A stretch of 64,000 bases of DNA from JABGPL01 sp964387885 (GCA_964387885.1 CAYLYZ010000010.1:1-64000), one strand, 5' to 3'; positions 18,206 through 27,658 are shown, counted from the first letter of the stretch. The notes: a model not told the origin generated them from the letters alone. Numbers and translations are program-made.

Positions 18206-20119
18206 CTACTTCTTAAAAACTGATCTAACAGTTCTTTGCTGATTATTTTTAGTATTGTCCTTGTTAATTCCCGGGTTCGGAGAACACCGGGCTACCCGGG
18301 TTGGATTTATATGGGAGTTATCAAGAACAACCAAATTACCTTCTTGACCGATGATTTCTACCGCTGCTCTGATTGCAAAATTGAAGGGTGTACCGTATGC
18401 GTCTTCATCGTCAATTTTGTACCACCTCTCGTCATCTGCACTGTAAAAACTGCTGCGGGTTGAAGGGCTCTCTCCATCATCGACGTAGACGGCTAAAGTG
18501 TCGGTCTCTTCATTAGAAATGATATCAATCCCAACATGAAAATCGGTCATACCGTCAAACTGGATTGCAAGAGGTGTTAAATCTATCTCGTTAAAAACCG
18601 GGTCTTCATTTCCAAACACGAGGTCTTCGAAGGGGATATAGAGTGAATCAAGAATTTCCATCGGAAATCCGGGTTCATCGTTCTGCCTGCCACTCTGCCA
18701 GACATAGATCCGCATTCCCGGAGTTCCCATTTCTCCGAACAGGTCAAACAAACCGACATGAACCGAGTTTACAGAGTAAGGTGCTGATGGCGGTGTAAAC
18801 CTCACGTTGTAGTATTTATCGTCCATTCCGTTGGATTCGGGTAGCGTCAGGAAATTGACGAGGTTTTCGTTATCATAAGTCAGGGTGACAAGTTCGCGGT
18901 CTATTATCTCGGAAACAACATTGGAAAATTCGGAATGTCCCGTTTGATTGAAGGCGCAGATACGATAGAAATAGAAGACATCTCCCTCAAGTCCTACTTC
19001 GGTAAACTCAGATATGTCCGCTCCAACTCTGTCGAGCTCTGACCAGTTCTCATCCGCCAACCGTCGCTCAACGATAAAACCATCTTCATTCCCGGAGTTG
19101 TCATTCCAAATCAAATCAATCCGGTCAATGCCGTCAATTTCAGATTCAAGGTTGGTTGGAGCCTCCGGCAACAGGTATTCCTCCACAGTCAGATCCTTCG
19201 ATAATTGACTTGTCTCACCCCGACCGTCCTGTACTTCAAGCGTGATAAAAAATTGTCCCGGTTCCGTAAATGAATGAGATGCATGTGGTGAGTACCTGAG
19301 TCCGGTATCCCATTCACCATCACTCTCCCAATCCCACTGAAAAAGCAGACTGTCGATGTGGTCTTCATCGTCGGTTGTTTTTGATGCGTCGAATTCGAAG
19401 ACGGTACGGACTGTACCGTTATCAGGACTGATTATAAACTGCGGTACAGGAGCCTGGTTCGGGTGTTTAATGAAAATCTGTTTAGTCAACTCACCCGTCG
19501 CGTTTTTGGTGTCTATTACCTGGAGCGTAATCTCAAAGAATCCTTCAGTGTCGTAGCTGTGCGAGATTCGGGATTCGTTTGTATAATTGGTGTCCCATTC
19601 ACCGTCGCTCTCCCAATCCCAGCGGAACCTAAGCGAATCGAGCCGGTCGTGAACGTCGCTTGAATAGGACGCATCGAATTCGACAACTTCTGCAATTAGC
19701 GCCGTGTCATTATTCATCGTAAAAGCCGCAACAGGAGGGGAGTTCGCGTAATCGACAAAAATGTTGCGGTTAAAAAAACCGGTGCCGTTATCCGGATCTT
19801 TGACCTCGAGTGTAATCGCATACCTTCCCGATTCCGGGAAGCGGTGCTGTAGTGTAGGGACACTGGAAAACTCGGTATCCCATTCATCACCAACAGTCCA
19901 TCTCCAACGGAATCTCAGCTCGTCAAAACTACTCTCGTCATCAGAACTCTCAGAAGCATCAAAAGTAAAAACGGTATCGGTATTGCCTTCAGTTGGTGTG
20001 ATGGTGAACCGGGCACTGGGATTAGAGTTAGCAGGGGAGGTAATTTCTTCCTTCTCGCAGCCGGCGAGGACAGCCAGCAGAAGGACAAAGGTTAATACTG
20101 CAATAGACGTGTTCTTCAT
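18206..20119 (-). CDS. Lipoprotein with three PKD domains and a fibronectin type III domain
   Basis: The product has 637 residues with GAGGAG before the ATG. A lipobox (LAVLAGC, Cys about 21) marks it as a lipoprotein. Three PKD repeats follow (about 33-125, 128-220, 224-315), each with the signature FDAS.SSD and FRW.W..GEWDT. Then comes an FnIII domain (about 320-410, from APTNLESEIDGIDRIDLIWN). A C-terminal beta-rich domain is of unknown type. It lacks a T9SS sorting domain. The last 35 or so residues (VARCSPNPGINKDNTKNNQ) are encoded by a palindromic intergenic-type repeat and look like a replaced or extended tail. It is probably a surface or periplasmic adhesion or substrate-binding protein. 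Confidence 0.85.
   Translation of the reverse strand: MKNTSIAVLTFVLLLAVLAGCEKEEITSPANSNPSARFTITPTEGNTDTVFTFDASESSDDESSFDELRFRWRWTVGDEWDTEFSSVPTLQHRFPESGRYAITLEVKDPDNGTGFFNRNIFVDYANSPPVAAFTMNNDTALIAEVVEFDASYSSDVHDRLDSLRFRWDWESDGEWDTNYTNESRISHSYDTEGFFEITLQVIDTKNATGELTKQIFIKHPNQAPVPQFIISPDNGTVRTVFEFDASKTTDDEDHIDSLLFQWDWESDGEWDTGLRYSPHASHSFTEPGQFFITLEVQDGRGETSQLSKDLTVEEYLLPEAPTNLESEIDGIDRIDLIWNDNSGNEDGFIVERRLADENWSELDRVGADISEFTEVGLEGDVFYFYRICAFNQTGHSEFSNVVSEIIDRELVTLTYDNENLVNFLTLPESNGMDDKYYNVRFTPPSAPYSVNSVHVGLFDLFGEMGTPGMRIYVWQSGRQNDEPGFPMEILDSLYIPFEDLVFGNEDPVFNEIDLTPLAIQFDGMTDFHVGIDIISNEETDTLAVYVDDGESPSTRSSFYSADDERWYKIDDEDAYGTPFNFAIRAAVEIIGQEGNLVVLDNSHINPTRVARCSPNPGINKDNTKNNQQRTVRSVFKK
18270..18300. 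repeat. CCCGGG-bounded palindromic repeat inside the lipoprotein 3' end
   Basis: CCCGGG at 18270-18275 and 18295-18300 enclose TTCGGAGAACACCGGGCTA, with internal CCGGG pairing. Units of this look are normally intergenic; here the unit is translated within the C-terminal tail of the PKD lipoprotein. Confidence 0.55.
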
Positions 20120-20684
20120 GATCTCCTCAAAAAAAAATAGATAGCAGCGGATATGTGAAAATCCGCGAATTATTTCTCATTGGTTATTGTTCAAAGCGAA
20201 GGCGAGCAGTCAGGGGTAAGTGAACAAAACCGTATTTTGAGATAAATTGAGAAGATTTAGAGGCTTGGGTGGTTCTCCTGCAGTTTGTTTTTGATGGAGT
20301 ATCTGGTTGATTACTTATATAATGCTCTTATAAAAGATAAGTTCCCGAAATATATAAATCGAAATTCGAGATTAGGGCTTGCATTGTTTATTGAATAATC
20401 AAGCCAGTTGGTCTATACTTCTTACGCCTGAGCAGCAGGACTATTCTGCGACTTCAAGATTTATCAATTTGGATTAGTTTGATGGAGTGATTTGGCTTCG
20501 GTTCATCATAATTATCCTGCTGATTGAACATGGATGAACAGACTTTCTTATCCGTTTAGAGTTTGGAGTATATCTAAACGAAGAAGCGAATTATTGCATT
20601 TATTATATTCAGACGAGTTCACCGGACTCACTTGACATTTCCATCATAGAGCATTACGTTACGTAAAGAACCAGATATCGGACA
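20120..20684. other. Divergent intergenic region, no gene seen
   Basis: The 565 AT-rich bases lie between the minus-strand lipoprotein and the plus-strand MntA/HepT pair. The word TTATATAA-like CTTATATAATGCTCTTATAA occurs near 20316-20335. No open frame with a ribosome site and no RNA gene was recognised. Promoters in both directions are expected here. Confidence 0.55.
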
Positions 20685-20732
20685 TTGAAGGTTCCTACCC
20701 GGCGCCTCCACCTTACTTATTCAGAGGTAAAT

Positions 20733-21026
20733 TTGATCGACCGAAGTAAAATAATTACCATTTTACGGAAATACAAGGAGAAAAATTCCGAGCAACTCGG
20801 GATTTTGGAAATGGGAATTTTCGGTTCTTGCGCTCGTGATGACCGGAAAAAAAACAGTGATGTAGATGTTGTTGTAAAACTTTCCAAGCAGGATATGTAC
20901 AATTTAATCGGTATAAAACAAGATCTTGAAGAATCATTTATGGTTCATGTAGATGTTGTTAGCTACCGTGAAAGGATGAACCAATTTCTTAAACAGCGAA
21001 TTGACGATGAAGCGATTTATGTTTGA
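20733..21026 (+). CDS. mntA: MntA-type minimal nucleotidyltransferase antitoxin
   Basis: The product has 97 residues when started at the TTG at 20733, which has AGAGG seven bases upstream and gives the usual family length; the frame also opens at a TTG at 20685 with no ribosome site. The nucleotidyltransferase motif GSCARDDRKKNSDVDVVV (GSxAR...SDxDxxV) is intact, with a third acidic residue in HVDVV. In characterised HepT-MntA systems this enzyme adds AMP to the toxin's tyrosine and silences it. It overlaps the toxin gene by eight bases, which fits co-translation. Confidence 0.88.
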   Translation: MIDRSKIITILRKYKEKNSEQLGILEMGIFGSCARDDRKKNSDVDVVVKLSKQDMYNLIGIKQDLEESFMVHVDVVSYRERMNQFLKQRIDDEAIYV

Positions 21027-21408
21027 CCGGGAATTGGTACTTGTCATACTCAAGCAAATTCATACTGCGTTAAATACAATCATTGCAAGATTTGAACCTG
21101 TCAAATCAGTTTCCGATTTTACTGATTCACCGGCTGGAATGGAAAAATTGGATTCAATCTGCATGCTTCTGATAGCTGTCGGAGAATCACTCAAGAAACT
21201 CGACCAAATATCCGATGGTGCCCTCCTGTCAAAATATCCTCAGGTTGAATGGAAGAAAGCAAAAGGACTGCGGGATATCATTTCACATCATTATTTTGAT
21301 GTTAACGCCGAAGCCATTTTTGATGTCTGTGAAACTAAAATTAAGCCGATCAATGAGACAATAGAATTAATTATCAAAGAGTTAAGAAGCAGTAATAACT
21401 GTTTATGA
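21019..21408 (+). CDS. hepT: HepT-type HEPN toxin (ribonuclease)
   Basis: The product has 129 residues from ATG 21019 (MFDRELVLVILKQIHTAL), with GAAG six bases upstream; ATG 21007 is possible but less like the family. The all-helical HEPN domain carries the catalytic motif RDIISHHYF, that is Rx4HxY, where the tyrosine is the residue adenylylated by MntA in known systems. It probably cleaves RNA (for example tRNA ends) when freed. Together with mntA it forms a complete HEPN-MNT toxin-antitoxin pair, on the opposite strand from the secreted-protein genes around it. Confidence 0.88.
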   Translation: MFDRELVLVILKQIHTALNTIIARFEPVKSVSDFTDSPAGMEKLDSICMLLIAVGESLKKLDQISDGALLSKYPQVEWKKAKGLRDIISHHYFDVNAEAIFDVCETKIKPINETIELIIKELRSSNNCL

Positions 21409-21535
21409 AGGTCGGTTTTTTCCTGGCAGGAATTTCTAAACCGTTAGGCTTTTGTAGATCAAGATGGACGATTCACGACTCACCAAAACGGGTGTCGGCG
21501 GGAACGATTGATCTACTAATGTTGTAGAAAAGAAT

Positions 21536-21600
21536 GCATACGATCTGGATGCACTTCACAAGTGAAGCAGTTGACCCGAATTCACGTGAATGAGGAGTAA
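21536..21600. repeat. Fragment related to the MITE core
   Basis: CTGGATGCACTTCACAAGTG followed by AAGCAG matches the core of the MITE-like copies (CTGGATGCACTTCGCAAGCG), then CCGAATTCACGTGAATGAGGAG resembles the hairpin at 9485-9510. The terminal repeats are missing, so this is a decayed fragment. Confidence 0.5.
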
Positions 21601-21611
21601 AAATGCATATT

Positions 21612-23852
21612 CTATTTCACACAGATAACCTTCAAAGTCCTGACGTCCACCCCCATCTGCAACCGTACAAAATACACCCCGGATGACCATTCCAGTGCAC
21701 TTAACTCGGAGGTAGACCTTCCGGTACTGAGCTCCCCTTCATGCAGAACTGACATCTCTCTACCCATAATATCATACACGACTAATCGCGCAAAGCCCGA
21801 TTTAGGCAGAGCATAGGTGATCAGGGTTGTTGAGTTGAAAGGATTGGGTGTAGCTCCGTAAAGTTTCAACTCATGCGGAATCTCTTTCTCAAGTTGCGAG
21901 ATGACATTTTCTTCCTCTACTGTTACAATCCACCCCACAGAATCACTCTCACAACCATCTGTTACTATACCAATAAGATTGTGAACTCCGAGTTCGTTGA
22001 GTGATAGCGTGAGGGTGTTCGTCCCGGCATCCTCAATTATTTCTCCATCTAACCGCCACGTATATGAAAGTGAGTCTGAATCCGGATATGATGGCTCAAT
22101 AGAGAATTCATGAGTTGAATCCTGAAAAACTGTTACACTATCCTCCTGAGGCTGCCACCACCATAGTACTGACCTTACAAGTACCTCCCAGCTCGTTTCT
22201 TCAATATCCTCACCGTAGGTCACTGATGCTGTCAGACGGTGTTCACCGGAATATTCGAAAACAAATTCAAGCGAATCGGAATCCCCGATTATTTCTCCTC
22301 TCCGGTTGCGATCGGTTAGTGTCCACTCATACTGTATCTCTTCAGGCTCAATGCAGGTGTAGTTAACAATAAATGGGACGAGCTCATTGCGTCGTACAAT
22401 AAGTTCGCTGTCTTCAGGTGAAAAACCGACCATAAAGATATCGTCAACAGTTACATGCCAAGTGATTGAAACTGTTACCTCATCGTCAGATACTCTGCAA
22501 ATCACTTCAAACTCTCCTAATTCGTCGAATATGACACCTACCGAATCCTGATCCGATATGACCTCTTCTCCCAACTCCCACTCGTATGATACATCATCCA
22601 TATTGTTGTCCAGGACTTCAACGGAAAAAGCAATTGAATCTCCGACCAGAACGGTCAGAACCGTATCCTCTGGCGTCCAGGAAATAAACTGCGGATTCAC
22701 AATGTCGGGCAATAGTTTGATAATTAAACCGTTATTTCCAATTTCTTCCTCCTCGTGATTGACAGTCCCGGCTGCAGTAATGGCTTGATCCTCACCAAGA
22801 ATGAGAGAGTTGAAATAATTAGTGCCACCTTGATAACCTTCAATTTCAAAGAAATCAATAAATGTTCGCCAGCGTGGTACCCCGTTTGGGTGTGTTCTCA
22901 TTACAGAGGGGAAATTTGGAGCCCTGCCTTGTTTTCCAACAAAAATGAAATCATCATTTTCCATTCTGACAACACAGCCTAATGTGCTTCCTGCTTCGCC
23001 CTCGATGATTTGATAAGTTCTTGACCATTCCAATGCTCCATTATCTGTTATCTTCAAAGCTGATGAATAGAATTGACCTGATATAGAATATCCGCAAAGG
23101 ATAAACCCACCATCCCGGCAACTGTATAAATCCACACATAAGTCTGCTCCTTGTATATCATGTGTATTCGACCAGATAACTTCACCTTCGAAATTTATCT
23201 TTACCACCCAATAATCGATATCCCGATCGCCTCTTGTGTAGCCGACCAATACAACTCCTCCCTGAGTTTCCCGCATTGACCAGAAAGCACCTGACTGGTT
23301 TCCCGGATAGAGCTCTTCCCAGAGAACATCCCCGCTTAAATTGGTGCAAAGTACATAACCCTGACGCTCAGAACCTCCGGAAAATAGAAACTCACCACTT
23401 TTAAGCTCAATCACTGCATGCAGATCACCCTCGACATACTCATTATACCAAATTAACTCTCCATCGCGGTCTACGTGTAAAGCAAGTGTCTGATATTGAT
23501 TTCTCTCTATAGCCCGATAACCAGCACTGACAAATGAAAGAGAATCCGTTTCAATAATATGCCAGAGACCTGCGCGGTTTTCTCCTAAATCACGAATGTG
23601 ATTCCACCGTTCTTCGCCATCTTCATCAATGCGAACAACAAGCAGATCTCCCTGCACATCTGAGGAGCGTATGCCACCTAATCCATAGGTGGCACCACAG
23701 GCAGCATATCCGTCACCGGGTACTTTATAAATGTCCCAGAAAGCATCGTCACCGCCATAATCGTAGGAGCGAATCCAATCGATTCCAGGCTGGGTAAAGG
23801 CACGAGATGAAATGGAAAACAGTAGGATAAGCAGATAAATTTTTGACTTCAT
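21612..23852 (-). CDS. T9SS-exported protein with propeller-like repeats and Ig-like domains
   Basis: The 746-residue product begins with a signal peptide (about 1-20) and has GAGG before the ATG. Residues 25-385 are six or more repeats of about 50 residues with the pattern (F/L)W.IYKVPGDGYAACG, GGFILCGYS and DFIFVGKQ, like a beta-propeller of the delta-60 or kelch-like kind. Three Ig/PKD-like domains follow (about 390-650, each ending W.VTV). The last 85 residues are a T9SS sorting domain (TPNPFN...MGREMSVL...SSGVYFVRL). No catalytic motif was seen. It is likely a surface or secreted structural or binding protein. Its sorting domain is nearly identical at DNA level to that of the protein at 24534. 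Confidence 0.85.
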   Translation of the reverse strand: MKSKIYLLILLFSISSRAFTQPGIDWIRSYDYGGDDAFWDIYKVPGDGYAACGATYGLGGIRSSDVQGDLLVVRIDEDGEERWNHIRDLGENRAGLWHIIETDSLSFVSAGYRAIERNQYQTLALHVDRDGELIWYNEYVEGDLHAVIELKSGEFLFSGGSERQGYVLCTNLSGDVLWEELYPGNQSGAFWSMRETQGGVVLVGYTRGDRDIDYWVVKINFEGEVIWSNTHDIQGADLCVDLYSCRDGGFILCGYSISGQFYSSALKITDNGALEWSRTYQIIEGEAGSTLGCVVRMENDDFIFVGKQGRAPNFPSVMRTHPNGVPRWRTFIDFFEIEGYQGGTNYFNSLILGEDQAITAAGTVNHEEEEIGNNGLIIKLLPDIVNPQFISWTPEDTVLTVLVGDSIAFSVEVLDNNMDDVSYEWELGEEVISDQDSVGVIFDELGEFEVICRVSDDEVTVSITWHVTVDDIFMVGFSPEDSELIVRRNELVPFIVNYTCIEPEEIQYEWTLTDRNRRGEIIGDSDSLEFVFEYSGEHRLTASVTYGEDIEETSWEVLVRSVLWWWQPQEDSVTVFQDSTHEFSIEPSYPDSDSLSYTWRLDGEIIEDAGTNTLTLSLNELGVHNLIGIVTDGCESDSVGWIVTVEEENVISQLEKEIPHELKLYGATPNPFNSTTLITYALPKSGFARLVVYDIMGREMSVLHEGELSTGRSTSELSALEWSSGVYFVRLQMGVDVRTLKVICVK

Positions 23853-24533
23853 TCCAAACCTCTTGTTTTTTCAATGCTGTGGTTTTTAGGATAAGTGGTT
23901 AATCCGGTACGACGGAAGGGCTCAATTAATTGGCCCCTACGCGAAACTAAACAATTGCTTCATGGTTACTGAGTCTTCACATCTCGCTTTGTGAAGGAAA
24001 GAATGAGGTTAACGTCTTTAGATTTGATTAAACAACATGTTTTCAATACTCACAAATGGATTACAGCGGAAAACAAAACAAATTCAAGAATAATAGGTCA
24101 CTTCGGGGATAATGTATTTCTTCAACTAAGATAATAATAGCTCTCGGTAAATGCAATAATTTTCTACGCTTGGGCACTCAAAAGTCAAGGTAGTAAGGTG
24201 AACGATTTATTTATCATTCCGATGGGGCAGGCGGGGACGCCTACCCTACTGTTGTCGTGGAAAATGATATACATGCGATCTGAGTTTCCGTCCGCGATCA
24301 TGTTGAGGGCAGGTTCTGGGTGGGAACGACAAATTTAGTTAGCTTCCATGGTCGCGAGGATCGAGGCGATGAATATGCTTCGCGGGAGGGGTTGAAGATA
24401 TTCAACCCCTACGGATTTTTCCACCATTTGTCAAAATCCCTGAGTAATATCAGCGTCGGAAAAAGTTTCCGACCTACAATACTGGGTTCCTGCCTTCGCA
24501 GGAACGACGTGCATTGCAATTGGGAAGTAAGAC
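23853..24533. other. 681-base spacer packed with small palindromes
   Basis: No gene is supported. Four hairpins are visible: GGGC...GCCC around an AT core at 23918-23935, AGGGGTTGAA/TTCAACCCCT at 24387-24410 (perfect 10-bp arms), GTCGGAAA/TTTCCGAC at 24455-24473 and GTTCCTGC/GCAGGAAC at 24486-24505. A GGCGGGGACGCCTACC unit lies near 24231. They belong to several of the dispersed repeat types in this window and probably accumulated by repeated insertion. Confidence 0.6.
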
Positions 24534-27311
24534 CTACTTCACACAAATAACCTTAACAGCACCTACTCTAACATCCGTCTGCAACTTTATAAAATAAATC
24601 CCCGACGACCATTCCTGTGCGTTTAGCTCGGATGTATATTTTCCGGCGTTGAGATCACCTTCATGCAGGACAGACATTTCCCTCCCGTGAATATCGAAGA
24701 CTGTCAGTCTTGTAAAACCTGATGTTGGCAAGGCATAGGTGATCAGGGTTGTTGAGTTGAATGGATTGGGATAGGCGGAGAACAGGTTGAACTCAATCGG
24801 TAGTTCGGGTGATGTTGTTTCCTCAAGCGGTGTCCCGGTTACTGCGATTTGGTCGATGAACCATCCGTTGCCTTCTACTCCGGCGTCGGATGAGAAGCGG
24901 AAGCGGATGCGTAGAGGTCCTGCGGGTCCGCCTAAGGGGACTGAAGACTCCGTCCAGTCGAAGGTGCCGTTCCAGCAATCACCGCCGAGGTAATCGCCGA
25001 TCTCGACGCTTAAGCCGTTGTAGCCGTCTTCGGGTACGACTCGACTCCAGCCTTCCCCGCGGTCGACTTCTACCGTCGCGGCGTCGTACATCGTTTCAAT
25101 GTCCATGCGGTGCCTGATCTGCAGCACAGCGTCTTCACCGAACATCATCAACGGCAGCTCTACTGCTGCGTCGCAGCGTGGTTCATACTCGAGCGAATCC
25201 GGTCCGCCGAACGCGAGGCAGCCGCTGCTGTCACCCTCGGTTTCGCTGTAGCGCCAGAAATCGGAGAGACCTTCACTGATAGCGTAGGTTCTGAACCAGA
25301 CGGGGGATTCGGCAAGGTCATCCTCCAAACTGAATTCGGCTCCTACCGGCAGCGCAATGATGCCCGAACCCCGTTCAATGTCATTAATGTTAGCGGTTAC
25401 TTCGATAAATACTGCGCTGCCATCCCTGGCCTCTTCCGAGATTGAATATTCGAGGTTGTCCGTATTTCCAGTGGTTTCAGAGGCTACGGGTTGAAGGAGT
25501 GTCGTATCCTGTTCGGTGATCAGCATGCCATCAAGGGAATTCACCGATATCAGCCCCTGGCTGTGCATGTCGTCCCCACCGTCGTTGCGGAAGTGGATTG
25601 ACATTACTCCGGTTTCTCCCGGATCAATCCAACCGTTGTCGTCACCCTCGACTTCGTCCCAGCCAATACCAAACGCCTCGAGTCGAGGTGCCCTGACCGG
25701 GATTTCGATCATGTCCCACCACGCTTCACCTTCTTCGGGAGTCATCTCCACGTCGAGGACGAGCAGGTGACCGTCCGAAGCATCCTCACCGAACCTGAAT
25801 CCCAAACCCCTGACCTCACCTGTTTCTCCCGCTGCAATATCTCCTAAATTACCCTCACCATTCAGTATCTCTACCAGCGGATCAGCAGTATCTATTGTGA
25901 TTGTAATGCCTTCTATGTTATCTTCACTGCGGTTGTTGACCGGAACGGTAAGTGAAACTGCTTCACCTACATCCAATACGCCGTCGTCGTCACCTTCAAG
26001 CTCAGAAATTACCAATTCACCGACACGCAGTCCCTGTTTGATTTTTAAAGTCGGATCGCCGTAATAAGTCATTCCATAAAACCATGAGCGAGCCCAGTTG
26101 GGGCGTTCTTCGTCGTGGGCATGGACGATCATCCAGTTCTGCAGGGCTTGTCCGAAATTCTGCCCTTCAGCGAGAGGCCGGTAGTAATCGTCGAAGAAGA
26201 GCATACCGCCGGTTTTTAATGAGCCGACAGCACCCAGTCCGAACTCGCCTCCGAGAGCATAGAGTACTCCCATACACAGGTTATGCCGCTCTGAAAAATC
26301 CATTATTGAACACGCAAAAAGGTTGTAGAACATCACATTTTCATTGACGTCGTCACGTAGATCCCAGAACCTGAAATAATCGCGGGAGGTTCTGTTTTCG
26401 ATAAAGAAGGAGTGGCTATCAGACGTAGAGTGCACAGCAACCTGCACCATCTCAAGTCCTTCACCTACAAGATGTTCAATATAATCTCCGGCAGAAGTGG
26501 TATTCGAATCCGCCTCGGCTATGACATAGCCATAAGCATGACGGATGTAGCGCGACCAGACCTGATCCATCAGGCACCAGTCATCGTCGATGTAGTTCAG
26601 GGCACGATGGGGGAGCATTAGTTCACCGGCTCGGTATCGCTGCACCTTATCGAGATAAGCTTCAATTACTTCATATTCATCCATCCGGCTGAGATTGTGT
26701 GCGGGAAGTCTTCCAAACCAGATGTCAGGATCGACCTCTCCATGATGGAAATCATATATTTCATTTCCCGTCGTATCCTCCCAGGCGCCATCGAGATCGG
26801 TGAAAAAAAGGTCTATGGGATAATCATGTAAACGCTGGTTGTCGGGTTCGTGCTCCTGTCTGAAATATTCGTGGTGTTCAAACCATGCAAGGGGCAGATT
26901 ACCTGCGAAAATTGCCCCGACTATCTCCTCGCCTCCCTCCTCCATTACAAGGTCTTTCAACTCCTGAGCAGTTCCTCCATCTGTTACAGTCAGAACCATG
27001 TCATAACCTTCTTCAGCGATGCCTTCAATCCACGTGTTAAAATCTTCCTCGAGCTGGTTGTATAGTGTTGTGTTTACTGCGACAACGACCGTGCCCTCTT
27101 CGTCACGATTAGGACCAAAATGCTCAACAAGGTCGATTGACTGTTCGCGTTCGGGAAACTTCAGGAGGTAATCCGCGCGGTTTGAACGGTATTCACCGGA
27201 CAAATCCCGGGTAACTTCGACGTCATAGTCGGATAATGGCCGGGAGAATGCAGAATTTAAGCTTAATAGTAGCAGCAGGATTGGAATGAATTTTGGAAGT
27301 ATTTTTTTCAT
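24534..27311 (-). CDS. Divergent gingipain-like (C25 clan CD) protein with T9SS sorting domain
   Basis: The product has 925 residues from ATG 27311 (a GTG lies one codon upstream), with GAGAG upstream and a signal peptide (about 1-23). Residues 70-425 fit a C25-like fold: putative His in VAVHSTSDSHSF (about 294 or 300), Cys in LFACSIMDF (about 334), and the family's terminal GDPTLKI. The canonical His-Gly is His-Ser here, so activity is uncertain. CARDB-like domains follow (two GDDDG.LDVGE / GDDNGWIDPGE motifs), then a lectin-like domain (about 690-830) and a T9SS sorting domain (YPNPFN...HGREMSVL...SSGIYFIKL). It is presumed secreted to the surface. Confidence 0.85.
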   Translation of the reverse strand: MKKILPKFIPILLLLLSLNSAFSRPLSDYDVEVTRDLSGEYRSNRADYLLKFPEREQSIDLVEHFGPNRDEEGTVVVAVNTTLYNQLEEDFNTWIEGIAEEGYDMVLTVTDGGTAQELKDLVMEEGGEEIVGAIFAGNLPLAWFEHHEYFRQEHEPDNQRLHDYPIDLFFTDLDGAWEDTTGNEIYDFHHGEVDPDIWFGRLPAHNLSRMDEYEVIEAYLDKVQRYRAGELMLPHRALNYIDDDWCLMDQVWSRYIRHAYGYVIAEADSNTTSAGDYIEHLVGEGLEMVQVAVHSTSDSHSFFIENRTSRDYFRFWDLRDDVNENVMFYNLFACSIMDFSERHNLCMGVLYALGGEFGLGAVGSLKTGGMLFFDDYYRPLAEGQNFGQALQNWMIVHAHDEERPNWARSWFYGMTYYGDPTLKIKQGLRVGELVISELEGDDDGVLDVGEAVSLTVPVNNRSEDNIEGITITIDTADPLVEILNGEGNLGDIAAGETGEVRGLGFRFGEDASDGHLLVLDVEMTPEEGEAWWDMIEIPVRAPRLEAFGIGWDEVEGDDNGWIDPGETGVMSIHFRNDGGDDMHSQGLISVNSLDGMLITEQDTTLLQPVASETTGNTDNLEYSISEEARDGSAVFIEVTANINDIERGSGIIALPVGAEFSLEDDLAESPVWFRTYAISEGLSDFWRYSETEGDSSGCLAFGGPDSLEYEPRCDAAVELPLMMFGEDAVLQIRHRMDIETMYDAATVEVDRGEGWSRVVPEDGYNGLSVEIGDYLGGDCWNGTFDWTESSVPLGGPAGPLRIRFRFSSDAGVEGNGWFIDQIAVTGTPLEETTSPELPIEFNLFSAYPNPFNSTTLITYALPTSGFTRLTVFDIHGREMSVLHEGDLNAGKYTSELNAQEWSSGIYFIKLQTDVRVGAVKVICVK

Positions 27312-27391
27312 CACTTCTCTCAGGAAAAATTTGAACCATGAAACGGTAGATCATGGAAGCGAACGGGTTGTTTGAGAACTCCGAATAAGTG

Positions 27392-27585
27392 GTATCAGGT
27401 GTCCTCGAGGCTTTTGAAATATTCGTATTTTTCCCCAATTCCCAGGTTTAACAGGAAATTGAGATTCCCTATGAGATTGTGTGTTCTGGATGCACTTCGC
27501 AAGCGAAGCAGATATCCCGCCTTCGCGGGAACGACGAGCTTTCTCAAGATCCGAATATTTCAAAGGTCTCGTCCTCACCTGACAC
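27392..27585. mobile_element. MITE-like element, copy 3 (best preserved)
   Basis: About 194 bp. The left end TCAGGTGTCCTCGAGGCTTT TGAAATATTCG and the complement of the right end (GTCAGGTGAGGACGAGACCT TTGAAATATTCG) agree at all but about seven of 32 positions, so the element has long terminal inverted repeats. The core has the stems CTTCGCAAGCGAAG and CCCGCCTTCGCGGG. It has no open frame. The target-site duplication was not resolved. Confidence 0.7.
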
Positions 27586-27658
27586 TTAAGTCGTTGTTTA
27601 TTCTTCAAGCAGGGACGCATGACGACACTTGCTATGTTGTTTCTGGCTGTTTCAAATG

